DNA from: Niveispirillum fermenti
Lineage (GTDB): Bacteria > Pseudomonadota > Alphaproteobacteria > Azospirillales > Azospirillaceae
DNA: 64,000 nucleotides
Reading direction: 5' to 3'
Assembly: GCF_048066175.1 (NCBI RefSeq)
Contig: NZ_JBLTXA010000005.1
Span: 62,001 to 126,000, forward strand
Part shown: positions 44,331-52,149 of the stretch, one piece after another
Layout: each line of letters begins with the position of its first letter
Position numbering within the stretch: the stretch's first letter is position 1
Translations under genes and position numbers: made by a program
The notes under the pieces: generated by a model
The model's database searches: none
What the model saw: the letters and a program-made list of their open reading frames with translations, nothing else
What the model was told of the DNA's origin: nothing

Positions 44331-44378
44331 TACAAGCTACCATTGCCCGATCCCGTTCCCCCGAAAGGTCTTTCCCAG

Positions 44379-46475
44379 ATGGCGCGCGACCCCCGCTTTG
44401 ACATCCTGTTCGACCCCGTCCGCATCGGGCCGGTGACGGCGCCGAACCGGTTTTATCAGGTGCCCCACGCCAGCGGCATGACCAACGCCCTGCCCCGCGT
44501 GCGCGCCGGGTTCCGGGAAACCAAGGCCGAGGGCGGCTGGGGCGTGGTCTGCACGGGCGCCTGCTCCATCCATCCCAGCAGCGATGACAGCCCCCTGCCC
44601 TTTGCCACCCTCTGGGACAAGGACGACATCAAGGCGCATGCCCTGATGACCGAGGCCGTCCACCGGCACGGGTCGCTGGCCGGGGTGGAACTGTTCCATG
44701 GCGGGGCCGTGGTGATGAACCGCACCACCCGGACCCCGCCTCTGTCGCCCTCCGGCACGCCCTGGATGGCCACGCATATCGGCTTCATGTCCAACCTGCG
44801 CCCCAGGATCATGGACAAGCAGGACATCCGGGATTTGCTGCAATGGCAGGCGGAAGGCGCCCGCAAGGCACGGTCGGCCGGGTTCGACATCGTCTATGTC
44901 TATGCCGGCATGGGTTACCTGCCTTATGAGTTCCTGCTGTCGGACTATAATCAGCGCACCGACGAATATGGCGGGTCGGTGGAAAACCGTGTCCGCCTGA
45001 TCCGTCAGATGATCGAGGTGACGAAGGAAGCGGTGGGCGACACCTGCGGCGTGGCCCTGCGGGTCAGCCTGGAGGAATTGCGCAAGCGCCCCGGCCGGCA
45101 CATGGCTTCGGAGGCGCATGAGGTCATCGCCCTGCTGAAGGACGATCCCGACCTGTTCGACGTGAAGCTGGACACCACGCCGACCGATTGTTCCGCCTCG
45201 CGCTTCTCACCCGAAGGCAGCCACGAGCCGATCATCAGCTTCGTGAAGACACTGACCGACAAGCCCGTGGTCGGCGTCGGCCGCTTCACCTCGCCCGACA
45301 CGATGGTGTCGCAGGTGAAGCGCGGCGTGCTGGACCTGATCGGCGGGGCGCGCCCGTCAATCGCCGACCCGTTCCTGCCCAACAAGATCAAGGAAGGGCG
45401 GGAGGACGAGATCAGGGAATGCATCGGCTGCAACATCTGCATTTCAAGCTGGCATGATGGCGTGCCGGTCCGCTGCACCCAGAACGCCACGGCGGGGGAG
45501 GAATGGCGGCGCGGCTGGCACCCGGAGAAGTTCGCCCCCGCCCGCCGGCAGGAAAAGGTGCTGGTTGTGGGCGCCGGCCCCGCCGGCCTGGAATGTGCGC
45601 GCGTGCTGAGCCGGCGCGGCGTGCAGGTGACCCTGGCCGACAAGGCCGATGAATTCGGCGGCCGTCTGCGCTTCGAAACCAGGCTGCCGGGCCTGTCGGC
45701 CTGGGGCCGCGTGCTGGATTACCGCATGCAGGCCCTGCGGTCCGACGCCAATGTGGAGATGTATCCCGGCAGCGCCCTGTCGGCCGACGACATCCTGGAA
45801 TTCGGCTGTGATCGCGTGGTGACCGCAACGGGCAGCCGCTGGGGCACGGAGCTTTACGCCGACAGCGAATTGCCAACCGCACCGTTCAACGCGCCCGGCG
45901 TCTACACACCCGATGATCTGGCGGCCGGCGCCGTGCCGGAGGGACCCATCACCGTCTTCGATTTCGACAGCTATTACATGGGCGGGCTGATCGCCGAATG
46001 GCTGGCGCGGCAATATGGCGACGTCACCTATGTCACGCCGGCCGGCCAGGCATCCGCCTGGACCATCATGACCAACGAGTTGCCCCGCGTGCATCAGGCC
46101 CTGACCCGCGCCGGCGTGCCCGTTCGCACCTTGTCGCGGGTGGCCGGGTTCGGCGGCGGCGCGCTGACGCTGACCGGCCTGTTCGTGGACCAGCCGGAAC
46201 GCATCGCCTGCCGGTCCCTGGTGATCACGGGCCTGCGCCGTCCCGACGACACGCTTTATCAGCAGTTGATGGCGCGGCCGGCGGATCTTGCGGCGGCGGG
46301 CATCCGGTCCGTGGACCGGATCGGTGATGCCATGGCCGCCGGGGCCATCGTGCATGCCGTCTTCTCCGGCCATGAATATGCCCGCGAATTCGACCTGACC
46401 CCGGCGGAGCGCAACTGGCGCCGCGACCGGCCGGTGGTGACCGAACCGTTCGGGCCGGGCATTTACGAGGGGTGA
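44379..46475 (+). CDS. Trimethylamine-dehydrogenase-like flavoprotein (N-demethylase candidate)
   Basis: A 698-residue OYE-type enzyme with a C-terminal NAD(P)/FAD-like domain. The N-terminal TIM barrel has NRFYQVPHASGM. Cys348, 351, 354 and 366 form the [4Fe-4S] site (CIGCNICISSW ... RCTQN), and the following TQNATAGEEWRRGWHPE is very close to TMADH. VLVVGAGPAGLECARVLSRRG starts the ADP-binding domain. Two TMADH positions differ: the residue at the place of the FMN-binding Cys30 is alanine (Ala31), and VYAGMGYLP replaces VYGAHSYLP, removing the active-site His172. A different N-methyl substrate is likely. A TTG 12 codons upstream is possible. Confidence 0.85.
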   Translation: MARDPRFDILFDPVRIGPVTAPNRFYQVPHASGMTNALPRVRAGFRETKAEGGWGVVCTGACSIHPSSDDSPLPFATLWDKDDIKAHALMTEAVHRHGSLAGVELFHGGAVVMNRTTRTPPLSPSGTPWMATHIGFMSNLRPRIMDKQDIRDLLQWQAEGARKARSAGFDIVYVYAGMGYLPYEFLLSDYNQRTDEYGGSVENRVRLIRQMIEVTKEAVGDTCGVALRVSLEELRKRPGRHMASEAHEVIALLKDDPDLFDVKLDTTPTDCSASRFSPEGSHEPIISFVKTLTDKPVVGVGRFTSPDTMVSQVKRGVLDLIGGARPSIADPFLPNKIKEGREDEIRECIGCNICISSWHDGVPVRCTQNATAGEEWRRGWHPEKFAPARRQEKVLVVGAGPAGLECARVLSRRGVQVTLADKADEFGGRLRFETRLPGLSAWGRVLDYRMQALRSDANVEMYPGSALSADDILEFGCDRVVTATGSRWGTELYADSELPTAPFNAPGVYTPDDLAAGAVPEGPITVFDFDSYYMGGLIAEWLARQYGDVTYVTPAGQASAWTIMTNELPRVHQALTRAGVPVRTLSRVAGFGGGALTLTGLFVDQPERIACRSLVITGLRRPDDTLYQQLMARPADLAAAGIRSVDRIGDAMAAGAIVHAVFSGHEYAREFDLTPAERNWRRDRPVVTEPFGPGIYEG

Positions 46476-46629
46476 CCCTGCCGGGCGGCACCGCCCCATG
46501 CGCCGGCCGCATCGGCCATTCGCCGGGATTAAACCGGCCGATCGACGCAATGCCGGCTTCCGCCCGGCAGGAGCGCGGCCGATGCTGGCCCCCGACATTG
46601 CTGCCACCTTTGATAGGGGTGAAACGAGG

Positions 46630-47661
46630 ATGAGCCATCTGTCGACCCTGACGGCGGGCGTGCTGGGCGCCGATGCGGCGGCCCGCCTGCTGGACCTGCT
46701 GGAAATCCGCGCCGACCTGCGCGATGCCGACGGGCCGGAGGTGCCGCGCGCCGTGCTGGCCAAGGCGCTGACCCTGGTGCTGTTCCATCGCCTGCTGGGC
46801 GAGGTGCCCGAGGCCGCCCGCTATGTCGCCGAACAGGCGGGACAGGCCAAGCTGGTGTTCGACCATGGGGCGCTGCGCACGGTGGCCATGGACCTGGGCG
46901 ACCTGCCCGGCGGCACGGCGGCCTTCGGGCGCATCCTGGAACCGCTGGGCTATGCCGTGGCCGGCATCTATCCGCTGGAACGGCTGCGCATGACGGGGCG
47001 GGCCTATGCGCACCGCGATTTCCCGGAGGATATCGCCCAGTATTTCGTGTCGGAGATCTATCCCGACCGCTTCTCTCCGCCCGTGCAGCAGGCGGCGCGC
47101 GCCATTTTCGGCCTGTCGGCCGATCCGCTGGACGGCGACGCCAAAGCGCTGCTGGACAGGCTGTCACGCCGTGGCAGCCTGTCCCCGGCCGAGGCGGCGG
47201 CCCTGCTGCCCGTGCTGTCACGTGCCTTCGACCGCCATCACGGCGTGCCCCGGCTGACCGATTACGAGACGGTGCTGACTGAGTCTGCCGAACTGGCCTG
47301 GATCGCGACCGAAGGCAACCGCTTCAACCATGCCACCGACCGGGTCCCCGACGTGATCGGCCATGCCGAAACGTTGAAGCAGCGCGGCTTTCCCATGAAG
47401 GAAGCCGTGGAGATTTCCACCCAGGGCACGGTACGCCAGACGGCCATCCGGGCGGCCCAGGTGGAAAGGCCCTTCCTGGACGAAGACGGATCGGTCATCC
47501 TGCGCACGGTGCCGGGCAGCTTCTACGAGTTCATTTCTCGCGATGCGGTGGCCCCGGCCAATGATGCAGCGCCCCGGGGGCTGGACCTGCGGTTCGACAG
47601 TTCCAACGCCCAGGGCATCTTCAAGATGACCGCCGCCGGGAACAAGAATGGCCGCCCCTGA
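46630..47661 (+). CDS. DUF1338 protein, short HglS-like 2-oxoadipate dioxygenase/decarboxylase
   Basis: A 343-residue DUF1338 protein. HglS of Pseudomonas converts 2-oxoadipate to D-2-hydroxyglutarate with Fe(II). The HglS metal ligands (His70, His226, Glu294) and Arg74 fit here as His79 and Arg83 in HGALR, His234 in NHATDRVPD and Glu300 in FYEFISRD, with spacings of 155 and 66 against 156 and 68. YFVSE near 138 and SSNAQGIF near 325 are also family elements. The protein is about 120 residues shorter than HglS, mainly before the SxAxGIF end. It overlaps the D-2-hydroxyglutarate-type dehydrogenase by 14 bp. Confidence 0.8.
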   Translation: MSHLSTLTAGVLGADAAARLLDLLEIRADLRDADGPEVPRAVLAKALTLVLFHRLLGEVPEAARYVAEQAGQAKLVFDHGALRTVAMDLGDLPGGTAAFGRILEPLGYAVAGIYPLERLRMTGRAYAHRDFPEDIAQYFVSEIYPDRFSPPVQQAARAIFGLSADPLDGDAKALLDRLSRRGSLSPAEAAALLPVLSRAFDRHHGVPRLTDYETVLTESAELAWIATEGNRFNHATDRVPDVIGHAETLKQRGFPMKEAVEISTQGTVRQTAIRAAQVERPFLDEDGSVILRTVPGSFYEFISRDAVAPANDAAPRGLDLRFDSSNAQGIFKMTAAGNKNGRP

Positions 47662-49105
47662 CGCCCATCCGCCGACCGCCGCCCCAGCCCCGGACGACAG
47701 TCTGGCTCCAAGCCTGACAGATGGCTTGGCCGCCATCGTGGGCGCGCGCCATGTGCTGGCCGATCCGGCCGACATGGCGCCCTATGTCAGCGCCGCGCGC
47801 TATGGCGGCGGGCGGGCGCGGCTGGTCGTGGCCCCGGCGGACGCAGCCCAGTTGTCGGCCGTGCTGCGGCTGTGCCAGGCGCGGGGGGTGCCCACCGTGC
47901 CGCAGGGGGCCAATACCGGCCTTGTCGGCGCCTCCACCCCCGATGGCAGCGGCGCACAGGTTGTGCTGTCGCTGCGCCGGCTGACCGGCACGTTCGACCT
48001 GGACCTGGACAACCGGGCCGTGACGGTGGGGGCCGGCTGGGACCTGGACAGCCTGAACCAGCGGCTGGAGCCGCATGGCCTTTGGTTTCCCGTCGATATT
48101 TCGGCCAGCCCCAGCGTGGGCGGCATGATCGCCACCAATGCCGGCGGGTCGCGCGTGCTGCGCTATGGCGACATGCGCCGCAACGTGCTGTCGCTGGAAG
48201 CCGTGCTGGCCGACGGGCGCATCGTGGGCGACCGGCGGGGCCTGCGCAAGAACAGCACGGGCCTGGACCTGAAACAGCTTTTCATCGGCACCGGCGGCAG
48301 CTTCGGCATCGTCGCCACGGCCGTGCTGGACCTGCAGCCCCTGCCCCGGCAAATGGCCACGGCGCTGGTCGTGCCGGCCGATACCGGGGCCATCAATGGC
48401 CTTCTGGCACTGTTGGAACGGCGGGCGGGTGAATATCTGTCGGCGTTCGAAAGCATGTCGGGGCCGGCGCTGGCGGCGGCCCTGCATCACCGTCCACAAT
48501 TGCGCAACCCGTTCGGTGGTGGTCCCGTGCCGGCGGAAACCATCCTGGTGGAACTGATGTCCGCCACGGAACCCGGCACCGGCCTGGACCTGGATGCACT
48601 GTTGCTGTCGATCCTGGAACAGGGATATGGCGATGGCGTCATCGCCGATGCCATTCCCGGCCCGCCGGCCGATCTCTGGGCCCTGCGCCATGCCATTTCC
48701 GAAGGGTTGCGGGGGCTGGGGCGTGTCATCGGCCTGGATATTTCGGTGGCCCGCGGCCGCATGTCGGCCTTCCGGGCGGCCGCATCCGACTGGGTCCACC
48801 AGCATCATCCCGACCTTCTGGTCTGCGGCTTCGGCCATCGCGGCGATGGCGGCGACCATTTCAACCTGGTCATCCCCAGGGCCGTCGATGCCGACTGGCC
48901 GGCCGACCGGGTGGAAGCGGTGCGCCATGGGCTTTACAGGCTGCTGGTGGACGGGTTCGACGGCAGCTACAGCGCCGAACACGGGATCGGGCCTGTGAAC
49001 CTGTCCTTCCACCGCACCTTCGCGGACCCGGTGCAGCAATCGCTGGCGCGGCTGCTGCAAGATCATCTCGACCCGGCCGGCCTGCTGGGCCGCGTGCGCT
49101 GGTAG
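47648..49105 (+). CDS. FAD-linked D-2-hydroxyglutarate/D-lactate dehydrogenase-type oxidoreductase
   Basis: A 485-residue flavoprotein of the GlcD/LldD2/D2HGDH family. The FAD site is in PTVPQGANTGLVGAS near 85, followed by ISASPSVGGMIATNAGGSRVLRYGDMRRNVL near 155. The metal/substrate end GHRGDGGDHFNLVIP near 398 and SYSAEHGIGPVN near 440 also fit. D-2-hydroxyglutarate is the product expected from the preceding HglS-like enzyme, so oxidation to 2-oxoglutarate is the natural role. D-lactate or other 2-hydroxyacids cannot be excluded. Confidence 0.85.
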   Translation: MAAPDAHPPTAAPAPDDSLAPSLTDGLAAIVGARHVLADPADMAPYVSAARYGGGRARLVVAPADAAQLSAVLRLCQARGVPTVPQGANTGLVGASTPDGSGAQVVLSLRRLTGTFDLDLDNRAVTVGAGWDLDSLNQRLEPHGLWFPVDISASPSVGGMIATNAGGSRVLRYGDMRRNVLSLEAVLADGRIVGDRRGLRKNSTGLDLKQLFIGTGGSFGIVATAVLDLQPLPRQMATALVVPADTGAINGLLALLERRAGEYLSAFESMSGPALAAALHHRPQLRNPFGGGPVPAETILVELMSATEPGTGLDLDALLLSILEQGYGDGVIADAIPGPPADLWALRHAISEGLRGLGRVIGLDISVARGRMSAFRAAASDWVHQHHPDLLVCGFGHRGDGGDHFNLVIPRAVDADWPADRVEAVRHGLYRLLVDGFDGSYSAEHGIGPVNLSFHRTFADPVQQSLARLLQDHLDPAGLLGRVRW

Positions 49106-49152
49106 CGTTCCGGGCACCTTCTCCTTTCCCCTTCAGCAGAAGGCAGAACAGC

Positions 49153-50367
49153 ATGGCCGACAGCGCCCTGATGAACACCTATGCCCGCCTGGATGTCGCC
49201 TTCGACCGGGGTGAAGGGGCGTGGCTGATGGCCAGTGACGGCCGCCGTTTCCTGGATTTCGCGGCCGGTATCGGCGTCAATGGCCTGGGCCACGCGCATC
49301 CCGCCCTGGTGGCGGCCCTGACGGCGCAGGCCGGCCGGCTCTGGCATTGCAGCAATAATTATCGCATCCCGGGGCAGGAGGCCGTGGCCCGCACCCTGAC
49401 GGACCATTCCTTCGCGCAGACCGTCTTCTTCTGCAATTCGGGCGCGGAAGCATTGGAAGCGGCGCTGAAACTCGCCCGCTATACCCAGAAGAAGCGGGGC
49501 CAGCCGGAACGCTGGCGGACCATCACCTTCGAGGGGGCCTTCCATGGACGGACGCTGGCCACCGTGACGGCGGGTGGCCAGCCCAAATATGTCAACGGCT
49601 TCGAACCGCTGGTCGACGGGTTCGACCGCGCCCGGTTCAATGACCTGGCCAGCGTGGAAGCCGCGATCGGCCCCCAGACGGCGGCCATCCTGCTGGAACC
49701 CGTCATGGGCGAAGGCGGCATCCGCGTGGCGGAAGCGGGTTTCCTGCGCGGACTGCGGACATTGTGCGACCGGCACGGGCTGTTGCTGCTGCTGGACGAG
49801 GTGCAGACCGGTATCGGCCGCACGGGCCGGCTGTTCGCCCATGAATGGGCCTTCGATGCGCCGGGCCTGCGGCCGGACATCGTGGCGGTGGCCAAGGGGC
49901 TGGGCGGCGGCTTCCCTGTCGGGGCCTGTCTGGCGGCAGGGGACGCCGCCCATGCCTTCGCACCGGGCGCCCATGGCACCACCTTCGGCGGCAACCCGCT
50001 GGCCATGGCCGTTGCCGGTGCCGTGCTGGAACAGGTGCTGGCCCCGGGCTTCCTGGAACAGGTACGGCAGACCGGCGCCCTGCTGGAACGCCGGCTTTCG
50101 AACCTGCAGGCGGCCTTTCCCACGCTGATGACGGGCGTGCGCGGTATCGGGCTGATGCGCGGTCTGCACCTGACCATCCCGCCGGCCGACCTTGTGCGGG
50201 CGGCGTTCGCGGAGGGGCTGCTGCTGGTCGGGGCCGGCGACAATGTGGTGCGCCTGCTGCCGCCCCTGATCATCGGTCAGACGGAGGTGGAAGCCGCCAT
50301 GGACAAGCTGTTCACCGCCCTGTCCACCCTGATGCGCGTCACATCGCCCCTGCCGGCGCGGGTATGA
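49153..50367 (+). CDS. Class III aminotransferase (ArgD-like)
   Basis: A 404-residue PLP enzyme of the acetylornithine/GABA aminotransferase group. GHAHPALVAAL lies near 46, FFCNSGAEALEAALKLAR near 92, LLLDEVQTGIGRTG near 213, and the PLP Lys248 is in VAVAKGLGGGFPVGA. AHGTTFGGNPLAMAVAGAVLE near 276 and the length are those of ArgD. Because it follows the 2-oxoadipate/D-2-hydroxyglutarate genes on the same strand, a catabolic role (aminoadipate to 2-oxoadipate, or an omega-amino transfer) is plausible. A biosynthetic argD paralogue is the simplest alternative; argF is not adjacent. Confidence 0.85.
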   Translation: MADSALMNTYARLDVAFDRGEGAWLMASDGRRFLDFAAGIGVNGLGHAHPALVAALTAQAGRLWHCSNNYRIPGQEAVARTLTDHSFAQTVFFCNSGAEALEAALKLARYTQKKRGQPERWRTITFEGAFHGRTLATVTAGGQPKYVNGFEPLVDGFDRARFNDLASVEAAIGPQTAAILLEPVMGEGGIRVAEAGFLRGLRTLCDRHGLLLLLDEVQTGIGRTGRLFAHEWAFDAPGLRPDIVAVAKGLGGGFPVGACLAAGDAAHAFAPGAHGTTFGGNPLAMAVAGAVLEQVLAPGFLEQVRQTGALLERRLSNLQAAFPTLMTGVRGIGLMRGLHLTIPPADLVRAAFAEGLLLVGAGDNVVRLLPPLIIGQTEVEAAMDKLFTALSTLMRVTSPLPARV

Positions 50368-50442
50368 AGCAGTGGCGGCGGCCGGCCAGCGCTGCTATTG
50401 GGTTCGACCCGATGGACGCAGACCGGCAAGGGACGGGTGGCA

Positions 50443-50844
50443 ATGGGTGACGGTACGGGCGGAACGGTCAGCCTGCATGACCATATTGGCGGACCGGCGG
50501 TGATCGGGAAACTGGTCGATGCCTTCTATGACCAGATGGACAGCCTGCCGGAGGCCCGCGACCTGCGGGCCATCCATGCCCCCGACCTGACCGAGGTGCG
50601 CCGCGTGCTCACGCTCTACCTGATCCAGTGGATGGGCGGTCCCGCCGATTATTCGGCCGAGCGCGGGCACCCGCGGCTGCGGGCCCGCCATCTCGGCTTC
50701 CAGATCGGGGAGGCCGAGCGCGACGCCTGGCTGTTGTGCATGAAGCGCGCGCTGGACGAAACGGTGCCCGACGCCGCCACGCGGCATGCGGTGTTGCAGG
50801 CGCTGGCCCCGCTGGCCGACTGGATGCGCAACAAGCCCGGCTGA
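50443..50844 (+). CDS. Group II truncated hemoglobin-like protein
   Basis: A 133-residue globin-fold protein. LHDHIGGPAVIGKLVDAFYDQMDSL opens helix A/B. IQWMGGPADYSAERGHPRLRARHLGF near 62-88 contains the conserved Trp, the GGP stretch and the proximal histidine in RARH. The family binds oxygen or nitric oxide. It begins 76 bp after the aminotransferase on the same strand and may be read through from it. It is short and lacks the longest trHbO N-terminus, but the core is intact. Confidence 0.85.
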   Translation: MGDGTGGTVSLHDHIGGPAVIGKLVDAFYDQMDSLPEARDLRAIHAPDLTEVRRVLTLYLIQWMGGPADYSAERGHPRLRARHLGFQIGEAERDAWLLCMKRALDETVPDAATRHAVLQALAPLADWMRNKPG

Positions 50845-50857
50845 CCGGGCCGGCGGT

Positions 50858-51325
50858 TCAATCCAGCCGCTTCTCCAGGAACAGGCTGGCGCCGTTGCAG
50901 GGATATTCGGCGAAGGAGGCGCAAGGGGTGAAACCCAGCCGGCGGTAAAGCGCCACCGCCTCCACCTGCCTTTCCCCTGTTTCCAGCTTCAGCAGCAACA
51001 GGCCCGACGCCCTGGCCGTCTGCGCCAGCGCCGACAGAATGGCCGACGCCACCCCCTGCCCCCGGCAGGCGGGATCGACATACATGCGCTTGATCTCCGC
51101 ATAGCCGCCCGGCACATCCAGTCGCAGGGCGCCGCACCCCATGGCCACCCCGTCCCGCACGGCCAGCAGGAAGCGGATGTCCGGCGCCCGCAGCCGCTCC
51201 GGGTCCAGCAGATGATTGTCCTCCGCCCCGTAAAGGCCGCCCAGATAATGATCCAGCGCCGCGATGAGCGCGCGCGCCGCCGGCATGGTCGGGTCGGCCG
51301 GGGCAATGGTCACGGCGCCTGTCAT
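50858..51325 (-). CDS. GNAT-family N-acetyltransferase
   Basis: A 155-residue acetyltransferase. The acetyl-CoA loop is RMYVDPACRGQGVASAIL (near 83-100), and LYRRLGFTPCASF marks the C-terminal part. Substrate unknown. It overlaps the sirtuin gene start by 4 bp, so an acetyltransferase and a deacylase form one operon; a shared acyl-lysine target is a tempting but untested idea. Confidence 0.88.
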   Translation of the reverse strand: MTGAVTIAPADPTMPAARALIAALDHYLGGLYGAEDNHLLDPERLRAPDIRFLLAVRDGVAMGCGALRLDVPGGYAEIKRMYVDPACRGQGVASAILSALAQTARASGLLLLKLETGERQVEAVALYRRLGFTPCASFAEYPCNGASLFLEKRLD

Positions 51326-52068
51326 CGTGCGGCCTCCAGCAGCCCATCGACGAAGGCGGGAACAGTGAGGGTGGCCGGCCCGTAAAGCCCCGCATCGAAC
51401 AATCCGCCCGTCGGTTCCAGATTGATCTCCACCGTCAGCGCACCGGCCATCCGGGCCTCGGTGGCAAAGCCGGCAGCGGGGTAGACCTGGCCTGACGTGC
51501 CGATGGACAGGAACAGGCCGCAATCGGACAGCGCATCGCCGATCGCCGCCAGATGCAGCGGCATTTCCCCGAACCAGACGATATGGGGACGCAGGGTGCC
51601 ACGCGCCCCGCAATCGGGGCAGATGGCATCGGCCGCCAGATCATTCTCGTACCGCTCCATCCGGCCACAGGCGCCGCAGCGGATCTTCAGCAGTTCCCCA
51701 TGCATGTGCAACAGCCGGTCCGACCCCGCCCGGTCATGCAGGTCATCGACATTCTGCGTCACCAGAAGGAACGGCCCGGTCCAGGCCTGTTCCAGCCGCA
51801 CCAGCGCCCGGTGGGCTTCATTGGGTTGCACGGCCGGGTCCAGCACGGCGCGGCGGCGGGCATTGTAGAAGCCCTGGACGCGGGCCGGGTCGCGGGCGAA
51901 GGCCTGCGGCGTGGCCACCTCATCCAGCCGCACCTGCCGCCAGATGCCGTCGGCATCACGAAACGTGTGCAGGCCGGATTCGCGGCTGATGCCGGCACCG
52001 GTCAGGATGACGATGCCGGCATCGGGCCGCAGGGCGGCAAGCTGGCGTCTCAGGGAAGCGTCGATCAT
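51322..52068 (-). CDS. cobB: NAD-dependent protein deacylase (sirtuin)
   Basis: A 248-residue class III sirtuin that removes acyl groups from lysine using NAD. VILTGAGISRESGLHTFRDADGIW near 19-42 is the NAD loop. TQNVDDLHDRAGSDRLLHMHGEL near 102-124 carries the catalytic histidine. Two zinc CxxC pairs (CGACG and CPDCG) lie near 132-160. The length is typical. It comes first in the pair with the GNAT gene. Confidence 0.92.
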   Translation of the reverse strand: MIDASLRRQLAALRPDAGIVILTGAGISRESGLHTFRDADGIWRQVRLDEVATPQAFARDPARVQGFYNARRRAVLDPAVQPNEAHRALVRLEQAWTGPFLLVTQNVDDLHDRAGSDRLLHMHGELLKIRCGACGRMERYENDLAADAICPDCGARGTLRPHIVWFGEMPLHLAAIGDALSDCGLFLSIGTSGQVYPAAGFATEARMAGALTVEINLEPTGGLFDAGLYGPATLTVPAFVDGLLEAAR

Positions 52069-52149
52069 GGCGGTCCGGCAGCAGGCGGCAGGGGACCGCA
52101 GCCTTGCACAGGGCCGGGGGGCCGGACAAGACCTGGCCTGGTCCCGGCG

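Noticed and set aside
49153..50367. Calling this aminotransferase argD outright
   Set aside because: Sequence alone fits ArgD well, but the catabolic neighbours and missing argF make a firm symbol unsafe.
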